A stretch of DNA of 64,000 nt from Desmodesmus armatus (lineage: Eukaryota; Chlorophyta; Chlorophyceae; Sphaeropleales; Scenedesmaceae), in contig VIIQ02000042.1 of the NCBI GenBank assembly GCA_007449985.2, positions 124,001 through 188,000 on the forward strand. Direction: 5' to 3'. The notes under the pieces are model-generated. The model was not told the origin of the DNA, ran no database searches, and was given only the letters and a program-made list of their open reading frames with translations. Position numbers and translations under genes: made by a program. Positions 24,707 through 39,702 of the stretch are shown piece by piece. Numbering within the stretch: position 1 is the first letter of the stretch; each line of letters starts with the position of its first letter.

Positions 24707-24870
24707 AGAAAAAAACAACAAATATTTCAAATTCACTTTTGAATTTCAGAAAAATTTTGAAAAGGAAGAGAGAAGCAATATTTTAGTATACTACAAAATA
24801 AAAAAAACAAAAAGAATTTTATTTTGAAAGAAAACAAATGTAATTTTTTTTTGAACTCAAATCACAGAAA

Positions 24871-24932
24871 AATGTATTTGCACTTTATTTGAAACAAATG
24901 AATTTTTTTCAAACAAGTGCAAATACATTTCT
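24871..24932 (-). terminator. stem-loop downstream of psaC
   Basis: A perfect inverted repeat with arms AAATGTATTTGCACTT and its near-complement lies 5 bp past the psaC stop. Probable mRNA 3'-end stabiliser. Confidence 0.55.
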
Positions 24933-24936
24933 AAAA

Positions 24937-25182
24937 TTAATAAGCAAGACCCATACTACGTGTTGTTTCTGAACTTAAATAAACACGAACTGATAAGAAA
25001 TCAGTTGGACACGCTGTTTCACAACGTTTGCAACCAACACAATCTTCAGTACGAGGAGCAGAAGCCATTTGATTTGCTTTGCACCCATTCCAAGGTACCA
25101 TTTCTAAAACATCTAATGGACAAGCACGTACACATTGAGTACAACCAATACAAGTATCATAAATTTTTACGATATGTGACAT
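24937..25182 (-). CDS. psaC: photosystem I iron-sulfur subunit VII
   Basis: 81 residues from [14 protein letters not shown], the invariant PsaC length. Two 4Fe-4S motifs are intact: [12 protein letters not shown] and [12 protein letters not shown], which hold clusters FA and FB that pass electrons to ferredoxin. The end [10 protein letters not shown] is standard. Longer in-frame upstream codons come from repeats and are rejected. Confidence 0.98.
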   Translation of the reverse strand: MSHIVKIYDTCIGCTQCVRACPLDVLEMVPWNGCKANQMASAPRTEDCVGCKRCETACPTDFLSVRVYLSSETTRSMGLAY

Positions 25183-25507
25183 TTTTCTTTTGTAATTTTT
25201 TTTTTTAAAGAAGATTAAGAATTCCTTGGTTCTAGAATAAATATGAAAGAAAAACAAAAAAGAAATCACAAATACCAAATTTGAGTTTTGCATGAATTGT
25301 TTTTTTTTTGAATTTTTCTTGCCTGGGCTGCTTCGCACCGCCGGCGAAGCAGTCCGCTTTGCGGAGGAGTGCAACGCTCTGCTCCGCAAAGCGGATCGCC
25401 GGTGGTCCGCTTTGCGGTGCAGCGCGGAGCAGAGCTTTGCAGAGGACCGCTGGGGGCTTTGCCCCCTGACCCCGGCGGATCATTGAATTTTTAGAAATAC
25501 ATTTTTT
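25183..25507. repeat. psaC-trnfM spacer with GC-rich repeats
   Basis: 25320-25490 is a GC-rich island of the dispersed family, with modules such as CTTCGCACCGCCGGCGAAGC and GGGGGCTTTGCCCCC. No gene. Confidence 0.65.
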
Positions 25508-25580
25508 TGCAGGAGCAGGATTTGAACCTGCGACTTTGGGATTATGAGCCCCACGAGCTACCAGACTGCTCTATCCTGCG
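25508..25580 (-). tRNA. trnfM-CAU: initiator tRNA-Met(CAU)
   Basis: 73 nt. The first position is C opposite A before the CCA site, the unpaired C1-A72 of initiator tRNAs; stem GCAGGA/TCCTGC; anticodon CAT in GGCTCATAATCC; T-arm GCAGGTTCAAATCCTGC. Confidence 0.94.
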
Positions 25581-25643
25581 CTTTCTTCTTGGAAACCTTA
25601 TTTTTTTTCTGGCAAGGCACCGCACAGCCCAACACTTCAATAT

Positions 25644-26452
25644 ATTTTACAAATTTATTTTGTTTTTGTCAAGTTTTTACTTTTCAAAATTACAAATTTT
25701 GTATCAAAATTTTTTGAATAGAATGCTTTCTTGCAGGACAAAACCACCCTTTTGGGTGGACCTTTTGCACCACTCTTTATTGCTTCCACAAAGTGGACTT
25801 CTTTGCAGTTTGCAAAGCAGAGGTGAATACAGACAGTAAAAGTCGCTGCTGAGCAGTGCAATCCTTCAATTACAAGAATGCAATGGAATTTGCCGAGGTA
25901 TGGGTCAGGGGGCAAAGCCCCCTGACCCATACCTCGGCAAGCTACATAGTAGTTATGTATTGTATTTATGTATTCTTCCACCGAGGTTTGGGCTATGCCC
26001 AAACCTCGGTATGTAACATACTAGTTATGTATTCTCTTTATGTATTCCTTCCGCCTCGGTATGGGCGTAGCCCATACCTCGGCAAGCTACATACTAGTTA
26101 TGTATTTCTTATGTATTCTCTTTATGTATTTCCTCCGCCTCGGTCAGGGCTACGCCCAAACCTCGGCAGCATTTCCTTCACCTCGGTCAGGGCTATGCCC
26201 AAACCTCGGTATGTAACATACTAATTATGTATTCTCTTTATGTATTTCCTCCGCCTCGGTCAGGGCTACGCCCAAACCTCGGCATACTGCATAGTAGTTA
26301 TGTATTCTTTTTATGTATTCCACCGCCTCGGCGTTGCCTCGGCATTAGTGAATTGTTTGAAATTTTCCAAAATTTATTTTACAAATTTATTTTGTTTTTG
26401 TCAAGTTTTTTTTTGAAACTTCAAAGTTTTTGACAAAAACAAAATAAATTTG
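25644..26452. repeat. segment bounded by 35-bp direct repeats
   Basis: Positions 25644-25678 and 26376-26410 are identical over 35 bp. A 23-bp inverted copy of the core sits at 26430-26452, so the right side can form a hairpin. The left copy is 64 bp from trnfM. Confidence 0.85.
25892..26345. repeat. array of CTCGG palindromes with TATGTATT linkers
   Basis: Six or so units alternate a GC-rich palindrome (for example 25892-25938, perfect around GCAAAGC; 25981-26009, perfect around GGGCTATGCCC) with linkers such as ACATACTAGTTATGTATT. The palindromes vary in their loop (tat, gta, tac) and the linkers in length. Confidence 0.8.
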
Positions 26453-27127
26453 CTTGGCATTCCTCAATCTTGCTTGTTAGGTTTACCTTTCTTTTCTTTG
26501 CAAAAATTCCCAGAATGGAATTATAGCAATTTGGATTTGAACCATTGACTTTGCTTCTTTTTTTTCTTGTTTCTTTTTGTTCCACTTTTTCTGAGTAGTT
26601 CTTTTATTTATTTGGTTATGAAAAAATTTTTGACCCACTCCTTTGCTTTGCAAATCGAGACAAAGCTTAGGCTTCGCACCGCTCCGCTTTGCGGATCGCC
26701 GGCGAAGCAGCGCGGAGCAGAGCTTTGCGGAGGAGGGCTATGCCCAGGCGGAGCGCCAGCGTAGCAGAGCTCTGCTCCGCTGGCGGTGCGGGGGACATAG
26801 CCCCAGCTTTGCTTGTGCCGCCGGGGCAAAGCCCCGGCTTTGTTTGTGCCGCCGGGGCAAAGCCCCAGCTTCGCTTGTGCCCTTCCGCAAAGCTCTGCTT
26901 CTCCGCGCTGCTTCGCCGGCGGTGCAACGCGGAGAAGCAGAGCCCCCTCCGCCAAGGCCTCGCCTTGGTGGTGTGGAGGAGAAAAATATTTTGTTTTTTA
27001 TCAAATGAACAAAACACCTTTCAAAAAAGTTTTCTTTTTTTCTAAATTCATAAAAATTTTTTTATATGATATTATTCTAACATATTAGATTTTAAATTTT
27101 AAATTCTTTTTTTTTTTAGTTAAGAAA

Positions 27128-28795
27128 ATGAAATTAGCTTATTGGATGTACGCAGGTCCAGCACACCTGGGAACTTTGAGAGTAGCAAGTTCTTTTAAAA
27201 ATGTTCATGCTATTATGCATGCACCTTTAGGTGATGATTATTTTAATGTAATGCGTTCAATGTTAGAACGTGAAAGAGATTTTACTCCTGTAACAGCAAG
27301 TATTGTTGATCGACATGTTTTAGCAAGAGGATCTCAAGAAAAAGTGGTTGAAAATATCACAAGAAAAGAGAAAGAAGAACAACCAGATTTAATTGTTTTA
27401 ACTCCCACGTGTACTTCAAGTATTCTTCAAGAAGATTTACAAAATTTTGTAAACCGAGCAGTGAATTTAACTTCAAACACAACTTCCTCTTCTGGTTCAA
27501 AAACTTCAAAAGCAAATGTTCTTTTAGCAGATGTAAACCATTATCGTATTAATGAATTTCAAGCAGCAGACAGAACTTTTGAACAAATTGTTCGTTTTTT
27601 TCTACCTCCTCAAACTCAAAAAAGCCAAAATGAAGAAAAAACTTCAGAAATTTCAATTTTTCCACAGAAAAAAACACCAAAAATTTCAGCAAATATTTTA
27701 GGAATTTTTACTCTTGGCTTTCATAACACCCATGATTGTCGTGAATTAAAAAGATTATTAACTGATTTAGGTATTGAAATTAATGAAGTTCTTCCAGAAG
27801 GTGGAAGCACTCGTTCTGCAGCTGAAAATATTCGAAATTTACCAAAAGCACATTTTAACATTGTTCCCTATCGAGAAATTGGGCTTATGACTGCAGTGTA
27901 TTTAAAAAATGAATATAAAATGCCATTTATTTCAACAACTCCCATGGGAATTTTAAACACAGCACAATTTATTCGTGAAATTTATCAAATTTTAAAAACT
28001 GAAATTCTGCCCTCACTTCGTGAAGAGGCGGATCCTCTTTATTCTGAACAAATTTCAGAGATCTTGTCAAAAAATTTTGAAAAATATATTAGAGAACAAA
28101 CTCTTTATGTATCACAAGCTGCTTGGTTTTCAAGATCAATTGATTGTCAAAATTTAACAGGAAAACGAGCTGTTGTTTTTGGAGATGCAACTCATTCTGC
28201 ATGTATGACAAAAATTTTAACATGTGAAATGGGGATTCATGTTGTTTGTGCAGGTACATATTGCAAACATGATGCTGATTGGTTTCGCGAACAGGTGACT
28301 GGTTTTTGTGATGAAATATTAATCACTGAAGATCATACACAAGTGAGTGATATGATTGCACGTTTAGAACCTGCAGCCATTTTTGGAACACAAATGGAAC
28401 GTCATGTAGGAAAACGTTTTGATATTCCTTGTGGTGTTGTTTCAGCTCCTGTTCATATTCAAAATTTTCCATTAGGTTATCGTCCATTTTTAGGTTATGA
28501 GGGGACAAATCAAATTGCTGATTTAGTCTATAATTCTTTTACATTAGGAATGGAAGATCATCTTCTTGAAATTTTTAATGGCCATGATACAAAAGAAATT
28601 CAAAAAACTGAAAGTTCTTTTGGATCGAATGAATCTCTTCAATGGTCAAAAGAAGCTCTTGAAGAATTGTCTCGAATTCCAGGTTTTGTTCGTGGAAAAG
28701 TAAAACGTAATGTTGAAACTTTTGCTCAGCAGAAAAAAGAAAAAACAATTACTGTTGAACTTATGTTTGCAGCAAAAGAATCAGTAAATGCATAA
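27128..28795 (+). CDS. chlB: light-independent protochlorophyllide reductase subunit B
   Basis: 555 residues, start [20 protein letters not shown]. ChlB pairs with ChlN in the nitrogenase-like dark-operative enzyme that reduces protochlorophyllide. The cluster-binding segment [14 protein letters not shown] (Cys near residue 95) and the C-terminal [19 protein letters not shown] are present. Two low-complexity stretches (about 117-130 and 158-185, Ser/Thr/Lys/Gln-rich) enlarge it over bacterial ChlB. chlL and chlN are not in this window. Implies chlorophyll synthesis in the dark. Confidence 0.96.
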   Translation: MKLAYWMYAGPAHLGTLRVASSFKNVHAIMHAPLGDDYFNVMRSMLERERDFTPVTASIVDRHVLARGSQEKVVENITRKEKEEQPDLIVLTPTCTSSILQEDLQNFVNRAVNLTSNTTSSSGSKTSKANVLLADVNHYRINEFQAADRTFEQIVRFFLPPQTQKSQNEEKTSEISIFPQKKTPKISANILGIFTLGFHNTHDCRELKRLLTDLGIEINEVLPEGGSTRSAAENIRNLPKAHFNIVPYREIGLMTAVYLKNEYKMPFISTTPMGILNTAQFIREIYQILKTEILPSLREEADPLYSEQISEILSKNFEKYIREQTLYVSQAAWFSRSIDCQNLTGKRAVVFGDATHSACMTKILTCEMGIHVVCAGTYCKHDADWFREQVTGFCDEILITEDHTQVSDMIARLEPAAIFGTQMERHVGKRFDIPCGVVSAPVHIQNFPLGYRPFLGYEGTNQIADLVYNSFTLGMEDHLLEIFNGHDTKEIQKTESSFGSNESLQWSKEALEELSRIPGFVRGKVKRNVETFAQQKKEKTITVELMFAAKESVNA

Positions 28796-29519
28796 ATTTG
28801 AATTTTTTTTGCACCTTTGCCGTCTGTGTCTGCCGAGGTCCGCAACGCAGAGGGTTTTTTGCTCTCTGCTTTGCAGTTCGCTTTGCTCTGCTCCGCCGGG
28901 GCTTTGCCCAGGCAACGCGGAGGCAAAGGGTAAGGACTATGCCCCCAGCAAAGCAGCCCCTGACCCCGCCGCCTGGGCTGGGTTTTTTGCTACGCAAAGG
29001 GCTTTGCCCCCTGACCCCGCCACAACGCTCTGCACCACTGCGCAGACCGCCGAGGCTTTGCCCCCTGACCCCTCTGCACCGCAGAGCGGACTGCTTTGCA
29101 CCGCCAAGGCAAAGCCTTGGCGGTGCAAAGCAGGCGGAGGGCTTTGCCCCCTGACCCTCTCCGCTCCGCTTTGCTTCGCAAGCGAAGCAGAGTCTTGGTG
29201 GATTTCAAAGCAGTCTGCTTTGAGGGTGGCTATGCGCCCCCTCCGAAACGCGGAGAAGCAGTCTGCTTTGCCGGCGTAGCAGAGCTTTGCGGAGTGCAAT
29301 GCAGAGAAGCAGAGCGGAGCAGCGCGGAGCAGAGCTTTGCGGGACCCTGGCAATAAGCTGCAAAGCAAAAGAGAAATTTGGTTACTTATAAGAATGATAA
29401 AAAAAAGGAAAAAACCTTTCAAATAAGAAAAATTGCATTTTTTTCTTATTTATGAAATAATATAAAAGATTTTGACTGTTTTGATTGTTTTTTTTCTAAA
29501 ATTATAATTCGAATTTTTT
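28796..29519. repeat. chlB-psb30 spacer, long GC-rich repeat island
   Basis: 28815-29350 is one of the densest islands of the dispersed GC-rich family, with several copies of GGGCTTTGCCCCCTGACCC and of GCGGAGCAGAGC. The open frames on both strands are by-products. No gene. Confidence 0.7.
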
Positions 29520-29621
29520 ATGAATTTTGAAATCGTTCTTCAACTTGCTAGTTTAGTTTTAATTCTTGCAGCAGGCCCTCTAGTTGTTGTGTTGTTATCT
29601 GCTCGTGGCGGAAATCTTTAA
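29520..29621 (+). CDS. psb30: photosystem II protein Psb30 (Ycf12)
   Basis: 33 residues: [20 protein letters not shown] then [13 protein letters not shown], the full Ycf12/Psb30 length and its conserved end. A single-span PSII subunit near cytochrome b559. Confidence 0.94.
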   Translation: MNFEIVLQLASLVLILAAGPLVVVLLSARGGNL

Positions 29622-29666
29622 TTTTTTTTTCTTTTCCTTTGTTATTTTTTCAAAGGAAAAGAAAAA

Positions 29667-29738
29667 GGGTTACTAACTCAATGGTAGAGTACTCGGCTTT
29701 TAACCGATAAGTTCTAGGTTCGAGTCCTAGGTAACCCA
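29667..29738 (+). tRNA. trnK-UUU: tRNA-Lys(UUU)
   Basis: 72 nt. Acceptor GGGTTAC/GTAACCC, anticodon TTT in CTTTTAA, T-arm CTAGGTTCGAGTCCTAG. No intron, hence no matK. Confidence 0.95.
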
Positions 29739-30109
29739 AACAAACACAAATAAAGTTAACAAATACTGAAAATTTCAGTTTTATGAGTGGATTTTTAAAA
29801 CAATCCCAGACCTTATTGTTTTCATACATACACTTCTTCTTTTCATTTCTCTTGCATAAGAAGGCTATGTGTTCACACAATCTCCTTTGCCTAGGCAGAG
29901 GGTCCTGCTCTGTAAAAAAGTGAATGAAGGGCAGAGAAATAGCTCTTCCTCTGAGAAAGTCAAAACTCTGCAACGAGTGAAGCAATAAAGGTTGGAAGTT
30001 GGTCTAAAATTCATCTCAAAAAATTTTCACGAATGTAAGCCATATGCAATGAAAAATTGCACGTATGGATTTTTTGGAAAGAAAAAATATGATTTTTCCT
30101 TTCCCAAAC
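29739..30109 (+). other. 3' half of trans-spliced psaA group II intron 2
   Basis: A good domain V lies at about 30036-30072: AAGCCATATGCAAT, GAAA loop, then ATTGC, bulged AC and GTATGG, with the AGC triad. A domain VI-like stem follows and the intron ends AAAC right before T-ATG-TAT of exon 3. The partner 5' half begins at 7798 on the minus strand. The upstream half of this stretch (29739-30000) is AT-rich without a gene. Confidence 0.85.
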
Positions 30110-34001
<3,892 letters not shown>

Positions 34002-34396
34002 AAATTTTTTTTTCTTTTTTTGAGAAAATAAACTTTCAAAAATTTTGAAAGTTTATTTTCTCAATTTTTTTATCTTTCCTTTTTCATTTTGAGCTTACTC
34101 AGTCTTTTTGCAGTTGAGCAAAGAATCAGGAGAGCCTACCCAATTGCACTACGCTTTGCTCTGCTCCGCCGGCAAAGGTGCAGAAAAATAAAAAAACATT
34201 CCTTTCAATATTTGAAGTTTTACAAACTTGAAAAAAAATTTGAAATGGTTTAAAATATGATTTTAAGAAAAGTGAAAATTCAACAGAAAAGAGAGAGTAT
34301 TTTCACAGTTTAAAAGAATAGAAATAAACATTTGATGAAAATCAATTCATACAAAATAAATGGTTTCATATTTTTCATTTGAAAAATAATAAAAAA
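34002..34396. other. psaA-trnD spacer
   Basis: Starts with the psaA 3' hairpin (about 34019-34063, arms GAGAAAATAAACTTTCAAA and complement). A short GC-rich repeat copy lies at 34140-34190. No gene. Confidence 0.55.
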
Positions 34397-34470
34397 GGGA
34401 TTGTAGTTCAATTGGTTAGAGCACCTCCCTGTCACGGAGGAAGTTGCGGGTTCGAGTCCCGTCAGTCCCG
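34397..34470 (+). tRNA. trnD-GUC: tRNA-Asp(GUC)
   Basis: 74 nt. Acceptor GGGATTG/CAGTCCC, anticodon GTC in CTGTCAC, T-arm GCGGGTTCGAGTCCCGT. It lies 72 bp before the rps7 start. Confidence 0.95.
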
Positions 34471-34541
34471 TTCGTCTTTTTTTGTTTTTTGTCTATTCGG
34501 TTCCAAAATTTAGAAATTCAAATTTGAAAAGTTTGTCAATT

Positions 34542-35042
34542 ATGCCTCGTCATCCTATTAAGAAAAAACGTACAGTTTTTGCTGATCCTATTTATAACAG
34601 TGTAACAGTGCACATGTTAGTAAACCGTGTAATGAAAAATGGAAAAAAATCATTAGCATATAAAATTGTTTATAATACATTGAAAAATATTGGTGAAACA
34701 ACAGAAAAAAATCCTGTTGAAGTTTTTGAAACTGCATTAGAAAATATTATGCCAAAAGTTGAAGTTCAACCTCGTCGTCGAGCAGGTACTGTTCAAATGG
34801 TACCAAGCATTTTAAGCTCAATTGATCGTGGGCAAGCAACTGCTTTACGTTGGATTTTAGAATCTTGCGAAAAAAGATCAGCAAAAAGTATGGTTTCAAA
34901 ATTACAAACAGAAATTTTAGATGCATATGAAAAAAAAGGAAATGCTATCAAGAAAAAAGAAGAATTACATAAACTTGCAGTAAGTAATGCAATGTATTCA
35001 AAACGACCTCAAATTATTTTAAATGCTGTAGCACAAGTGTAA
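34542..35042 (+). CDS. rps7: 30S ribosomal protein S7
   Basis: 166 residues from [21 protein letters not shown] longer in-frame start at 34482 lies within the trnD-proximal leader and is unlikely. Conserved [38 protein letters not shown] and [17 protein letters not shown] identify S7, which organises the 16S 3' domain near the E site. It is slightly longer than the bacterial protein because of a lysine-rich segment ([14 protein letters not shown]). Confidence 0.96.
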   Translation: MPRHPIKKKRTVFADPIYNSVTVHMLVNRVMKNGKKSLAYKIVYNTLKNIGETTEKNPVEVFETALENIMPKVEVQPRRRAGTVQMVPSILSSIDRGQATALRWILESCEKRSAKSMVSKLQTEILDAYEKKGNAIKKKEELHKLAVSNAMYSKRPQIILNAVAQV

Positions 35043-35392
35043 AACAATCCTTTTTTTCTTTTTTTGCTTTTTCAAAAAATCAATGCTTTCCAAAGTTCAA
35101 TAATTTTAGGAAGTAATAAAATAAAAAGTCAAATAGAAAAATGAAGGTGGAAAAAAAGAAGGTTTTTTTTCTCTTTTTAGCCCTTTGACTTTTTGTTTTC
35201 TATGAAGAATTGAAAAAATGAAGGAGTCTGCCAACAGCAAAAAACTTTTCTTTTGTACTGCAAAAGAAGAGCTATGCTCCTCCGCGGTGCGGTGCGAAGC
35301 AGCCCAGGCAGTGTGGAGGTGGAGTAACCAAATCAAAATAAAAAATTACGTACAATTCTGAACATTTACAAGTAAAAAACTTTTCTTTTTTT
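35043..35392. other. rps7-atpE spacer
   Basis: AT-rich with a short GC-rich repeat copy at 35275-35325. No gene. Confidence 0.5.
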
Positions 35393-35803
35393 ATGAGTTT
35401 ACAAATTTCAATTTTAACGCCAGAAAAACCTTTTTGGAATGGACAAGCAGAAGAAATTATTTTACCTACAGAAACAGGTGAAATGGGTGTTTTAAAAAAT
35501 CACGCACCTATTATCACAGGACTTGATGTTGGAGCAATGTTAGTTCGTACAAAAGAAGAATGGAATTCTTATGCTTTAATGGGTGGTTTTGCAGTTGTAA
35601 AAAAAAACAAAGTAACAATTTTAGCAAATGAAGCTGAATCAGCACAAACAATCAATGCTGAAGAAGCAAAAAATGCATTTGAAATTGCAAAAGCAAATTT
35701 AGAAAAAGCAGAAGGTGTAAAACAAAAAGTGGAAGCAAATTTTGCTTATAAAAGAGCAAAAGCTCGCTTTCAAGTTGTGAAAGTAGTAAATAAATTTTCT
35801 TAA
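35393..35803 (+). CDS. atpE: ATP synthase CF1 epsilon subunit
   Basis: 136 residues: MSLQISILTPEKPFWNGQAE, the beta-sandwich with LPTETGEMGVLKNHAPIITG, and the C-terminal two-helix region (EEAKNAFEIAKANLEKAEG...). Epsilon links the rotor to CF1 and inhibits ATP hydrolysis. atpB is not next to it, unlike in land plants. A hairpin at about 35807-35852 follows the stop. Confidence 0.97.
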   Translation: MSLQISILTPEKPFWNGQAEEIILPTETGEMGVLKNHAPIITGLDVGAMLVRTKEEWNSYALMGGFAVVKKNKVTILANEAESAQTINAEEAKNAFEIAKANLEKAEGVKQKVEANFAYKRAKARFQVVKVVNKFS

Positions 35804-35952
35804 AATTTTGAAATTTCTTTGTTTCTGTTCAAAAACAAAGAAATTTCAAAGTTTTAAAAACTCATTCAAACATCTTTTCTTTTTCTGAATCTTTTATTTG
35901 GTTTCAAAAGAGAATGAAAAAATACAAATTTCAGAGAGTATTCAGAAAAAAG

Positions 35953-35982
35953 TTGATTATTTCAGAAAATTTATGTTATAAT
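35953..35982 (+). promoter_or_regulatory. putative sigma70-type promoter of trnS-UGA
   Basis: TTGATT (35953-35958) and TATAAT (35977-35982) with an 18-bp spacer, 16 bp before the tRNA. Sequence inference only. Confidence 0.5.
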
Positions 35983-35998
35983 AGTTTTGAAGTTTTAT

Positions 35999-36085
35999 GG
36001 AAAGGTGGCAGAGTGGTTGAATGCTCTGGTTTTGAAAACCAGCGTGGCTTCACGGTCACCGGGGGTTCGAATCCCTCCCTTTCCG
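35999..36085 (+). tRNA. trnS-UGA: tRNA-Ser(UGA)
   Basis: 87 nt class II tRNA with a long variable arm. Acceptor GGAAAGG/CCTTTCC, discriminator G, anticodon TGA in GGTTTTGAAAACC. Confidence 0.95.
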
Positions 36086-37120
36086 AAAAAACATATATTT
36101 GAATCTTTGAATAAGTTCAAAATGAGAACAGTTTGATTTGCTCTTTTTTTTATCTCTTTGGTTATTGCTCAGCATTATTTGGCAGGGTCCTGCCTCTGCA
36201 TTACTCTGCTGAGGTTTGTGGGGCTTCTCTGCTTTGTGGCAAGGCCTTCGCCTGGGCAGAACCCAGGCAGAGCAGAGCAGTGGTCATGGTATAGCCCTTA
36301 ACTCAAACTCAAGCTGGCAGAAGCAAAACCTAAGCAGACTCTTCCGCAGAGTTGAGCAGTTTATTTTGTGGTAGGCATAGGGTTCAATTTCCTGTTTTGT
36401 TTAAAGAAAACTTTTGATTTCAAACAAAACTATTACAAAAAAACATTGATTGAAAATATTTTTTTGTTTTTTAAACTTTCAAAAAAAAATCACAGATTTT
36501 TCTCTATTTCTTTTGGAGTAAAAAGTAAAAAAAGGATACCTTATTGCTTCAATTTTTCCATTTTTTTGGTCTATTTGGAACAAAAAGGTGAAACAATTTG
36601 CAACCCTAAAAACAGTTTTTGAACACATTTTGAAGCTTGAAATTCCTGAACTATGGAAAAAGCAAAATTGTTGCAGATGGATCCCCTCTACTGAGTTAAA
36701 GTGTGGACCTGGGTTTGAGCAAACCCCCCCCCACGTTGCGGAGCCCCAGTGGACTGAAAAGCTCTGCCAGCGAAGCAATCCGTTTTGCGGTGCAAAGCTT
36801 TGCTTCGCACCGCCGGCGCAGTGTAGGCAGTACCCAGACAAATTTTTTGGCTCTCCATTTGTTTCTTTAGAGCCATTTTTCTGTGGTGCAGAAATAAATT
36901 GAAAGCAGTTCATGCCAAGTTCAAATACCTTTATACTAGGTACTGAGTGAAAATATTCCCAAATTGAGGAGGTAAAAAATATATTTTTTGTTCAAAAAAA
37001 GCAATCTTTCCTCCTGGAAAAATTTTGAAAAAAAAAATTGAAAACTTTTCTATCCTTTTTTTCTTTGTTTTATTTATTCAAAAAAAAGGATAGAAAAAAA
37101 ATTGAAAACTTTTAAAAATT
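36086..37120. other. trnS-rps11 spacer
   Basis: Mixed AT-rich and GC-richer DNA: modules at 36190-36290 and a GC-rich repeat copy at 36715-36825. A strong hairpin with CTATCCTTTTTT arms at about 37050-37094 follows rps11 on the minus strand. No gene recognised. Confidence 0.55.
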
Positions 37121-37513
37121 TTAAACACGTCGTTTTTTTGGAGGACGGCAACCATTGTGAGGAATTCCTGTTTTTTCACGAATAACATTTACTTTGATAC
37201 CTGCTTTGAAAATTTCACGAATAGCAGTTTCTCGTCCTTGACCAGGACCAGTTACTAAAATTTTAACTTCATTCATTGAAAAATCACGTGATTTTTTTGC
37301 AACAACTTCTGCTGCTTTTTTTGCTGCAAATGTAGTTGCTTTTCGTTTTCCACGAAAACCACAAGCACCAGCTGAACTCCAGCATAAAACTTCTCCACGA
37401 ACATTTGCAAGAGTTACAATTGTATTATGATGTCCAGCTTGAATATAAAGAATTCCACGATATTGATTTTTTTTCAGTTTTGTACGAGTTACTTTTCCTG
37501 TTTGTCGAGCCAT
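37121..37513 (-). CDS. rps11: 30S ribosomal protein S11
   Basis: 130 residues from [20 protein letters not shown]. An upstream in-frame ATG adds 24 unconserved residues and is rejected. The S11 signatures are clear: [40 protein letters not shown] and [20 protein letters not shown], ending [12 protein letters not shown]11 lines the mRNA exit side of the 30S platform. Confidence 0.97.
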   Translation of the reverse strand: MARQTGKVTRTKLKKNQYRGILYIQAGHHNTIVTLANVRGEVLCWSSAGACGFRGKRKATTFAAKKAAEVVAKKSRDFSMNEVKILVTGPGQGRETAIREIFKAGIKVNVIREKTGIPHNGCRPPKKRRV

Positions 37514-38046
37514 ATAAAATAGGTTTACAAAAAATATTTTTGAATCTTTTAAGATTGATTCATTATCTATAAATACTTCATTCATAAAACTGTTTTTTCT
37601 GCATTTTTGACCATAATTTTTCAGCCATATGAAAAACAGACTTTTCCACTCTGCCTCTTTGCCTGGGCATAACGGCAGACCACTTTTCTGCCAGGGTTGT
37701 GGTTAAGGGGGCATAGTCCCCCTTACCCCGTAGGAGCAAGCAAGTGCAACATCATTTTCTCGATACTTTAAGGGTAAGAAAAAACTGCATATTGGAAAAG
37801 AAAAAACAGAAAGAAGACTTGTGAAAAAGATAGATTTTATTTCTTTTATTCTTTGAATAGTTTCTTTTTATTCCTTTTTCAATAAAAAAACAATTTCATG
37901 GAACAAAATGTCTTTCATAGTGAAAAAAGGCAGAAAAAAAGAACAAACAAAAAAACATTTTCCTCTTTTCCAGAGAAAAAAATAAAAATTTCAAACTTTC
38001 AAACAATTTACAATTTTCTTTTAAAAGAAAATGTAGAAATTCATAT
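37514..38046. other. rps11-trnY spacer
   Basis: AT-rich with a moderately GC-rich patch at 37660-37730 containing an inverted repeat (AAGGGGGCATAGTCCCCCTT). No gene. Confidence 0.55.
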
Positions 38047-38129
38047 TGGGCCGAGTCGGATTTGAACCAACGAAGGCGAGCGCCAGCGGATTTACAATCC
38101 GCTCCAGTTGACCACTTTGGTATCGGCCC
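38047..38129 (-). tRNA. trnY-GUA: tRNA-Tyr(GUA)
   Basis: 83 nt class II tRNA. Acceptor GGGCCGA/TCGGCCC, discriminator A, anticodon GTA in GATTGTAAATC, long variable arm GCTGGCGCTCGCC. Confidence 0.95.
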
Positions 38130-38222
38130 TTAGAAGTTCTGAGAACAACTTATATTGTACAAAAAAAACAAAAAAAAATCAAATTTTTTCTTTCGTTTTG
38201 AAATATGGAATTCAAAAAAATA

Positions 38223-38263
38223 TATCGTTAAGTTCAAAAAAAAATTTTCAAACTTAACGATAA
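38223..38263 (-). terminator. stem-loop downstream of rbcL
   Basis: A perfect inverted repeat with arms TATCGTTAAGTT and AACTTAACGATA lies 12 bp past the rbcL stop. It matches the usual stabilising 3' hairpin of plastid rbcL mRNA. Confidence 0.65.
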
Positions 38264-38274
38264 AAAATAAAAAA

Positions 38275-39702
38275 TTATAGTTTGTCGATAGTTTCAAATT
38301 CGAATTTGATTTCTTTCCAAACTTCACATGCAGCCGCTAATTCAGGGCTCCATTTGCATGCTGAGCGGATTACGTCTCCACCTTCGCGTGCTAAATCACG
38401 ACCTTCGTTACGAGCCTGAGTACAAGCTTCTAAAGCAACACGGTTAGCAACAGCACCTGGAGCGTTACCCCACGGGTGTCCAAGTGTCCCACCACCGAAT
38501 TGTAAACAAGCGTCATCTCCGAAGATTTCAACTAAAGCTGGCATGTGCCATACGTGAATACCTCCTGATGCTACTGGCATTGTTCCTGCCATTGAACACC
38601 AGTCTTGAGTGAAGTAAATACCACGGCTACGGTCTTTTTCGATGTAGTCATCACGCATTAAGTCTACGAAACCTAATGTTACTTCACGTTCACCTTCTAA
38701 TTTACCTACTACAGTCCCAGAGTGTAAGTGGTCACCCCCTGACATACGTAGAGTTTTTGCTAAAACACGGAAGTGAATACCGTGGTTTCTTTGACGGTCA
38801 ATTACAGCGTGCATAGCACGGTGAATGTGTAATAATAAACCGTGGTCACGACAGTAAGTAGCTAATGAAGTGTTTGCTGTGAAACCTCCTGTTAAGTAGT
38901 CATGCATAACAATAGGAATACCTAATTCTTTAGCACACTGAGCACGTTTCATCATTTCTTCACAAGTACCTGCTGTAGCATTTAAGTAGTGCCCTTTGAT
39001 TTCACCAGTTTCTGCTTGAGCTTTGTAACAAGCTTCAGCTACGAATAAGAAACGGTCTCTCCAACGCATAAATGGTTGAGAGTTAACGTTTTCGTCATCT
39101 TTTGTGAAGTCTAAACCACCACGTAAACATTCGTATACAGCACGTCCGTAGTTTTTAGCTGATAAACCTAATTTTGGTTTAATTGTACAACCAAGTAATC
39201 CACGCCCGTACTTGTTTAATTTGTCACGTTCAACTTGGATACCATGAGGAGGTCCTTGGAAAGTTTTTACGTAAGCTGGAGGAATACGTAAGTCTTCTAA
39301 ACGTAAAGCACGAAGAGCTTTGAAACCAAATACGTTTCCTACGATTGAAGTGAATAAGTTAGTAACTGATCCTTCTTCAAATAAGTCGATAGGGTAAGCA
39401 ACGTATGCGATGTACTGATTATCTTCACCAGGAACCGGTTCGATATCATAACAACGTCCTTTGTAACGGTCTAATGTAGTTAAACCGTCAGTCCATACTG
39501 TTGTCCAAGTACCTGTTGATGATTCAGCTGCAACCGCTGCACCACATTCTTCAGCAGGAACACCTGGCTGAGGAGTCATACGGAATGCTGCTAAGATATC
39601 AGTATCTTTTACAACGTAATCAGGAGTGTAGTACGTTAAACGGTAGTCTTTAACACCGGCTTTGAATCCAGCACCTGCACGAGTTTCTGTTTGTGGAACC
39701 AT
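38275..39702 (-). CDS. rbcL: ribulose-1,5-bisphosphate carboxylase/oxygenase large subunit
   Basis: 475 residues, the standard form IB length, from [21 protein letters not shown] longer in-frame upstream start is rejected, since the family start is fixed. Active-site parts are intact: [14 protein letters not shown] with the carbamylated Lys, [19 protein letters not shown] (loop 6 Lys), and [17 protein letters not shown]. No intron. Rubisco fixes CO2 in the Calvin cycle. Codon use is more GC-tolerant than its neighbours, as in other highly expressed plastid genes. Confidence 0.98.
   Translation of the reverse strand: MVPQTETRAGAGFKAGVKDYRLTYYTPDYVVKDTDILAAFRMTPQPGVPAEECGAAVAAESSTGTWTTVWTDGLTTLDRYKGRCYDIEPVPGEDNQYIAYVAYPIDLFEEGSVTNLFTSIVGNVFGFKALRALRLEDLRIPPAYVKTFQGPPHGIQVERDKLNKYGRGLLGCTIKPKLGLSAKNYGRAVYECLRGGLDFTKDDENVNSQPFMRWRDRFLFVAEACYKAQAETGEIKGHYLNATAGTCEEMMKRAQCAKELGIPIVMHDYLTGGFTANTSLATYCRDHGLLLHIHRAMHAVIDRQRNHGIHFRVLAKTLRMSGGDHLHSGTVVGKLEGEREVTLGFVDLMRDDYIEKDRSRGIYFTQDWCSMAGTMPVASGGIHVWHMPALVEIFGDDACLQFGGGTLGHPWGNAPGAVANRVALEACTQARNEGRDLAREGGDVIRSACKWSPELAAACEVWKEIKFEFETIDKL

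Larger units (their letters stand above)
25581..27127. repeat. 1.5-kb repeat-rich spacer before chlB
   Basis: Contains a set of CTCGG palindromes joined by TATGTATT-rich linkers (about 25892-26345), flanked by a 35-bp direct repeat, then a GC-rich island at 26645-26970. At 26522-26560 there is a tRNA-like T-arm (GGTTCAAATCC on the minus strand) without a usable D-arm or acceptor. No protein gene. Confidence 0.65.

Noticed and set aside
25892..26345. CRISPR array
   Set aside because: Units are palindromes of variable sequence, the linkers are themselves repeats rather than unique spacers, there are no cas genes, and the context is plastid.
26522..26560. tRNA-like T-arm
   Set aside because: No matching D-arm, anticodon stem or acceptor can be drawn; at most a tRNA fragment.
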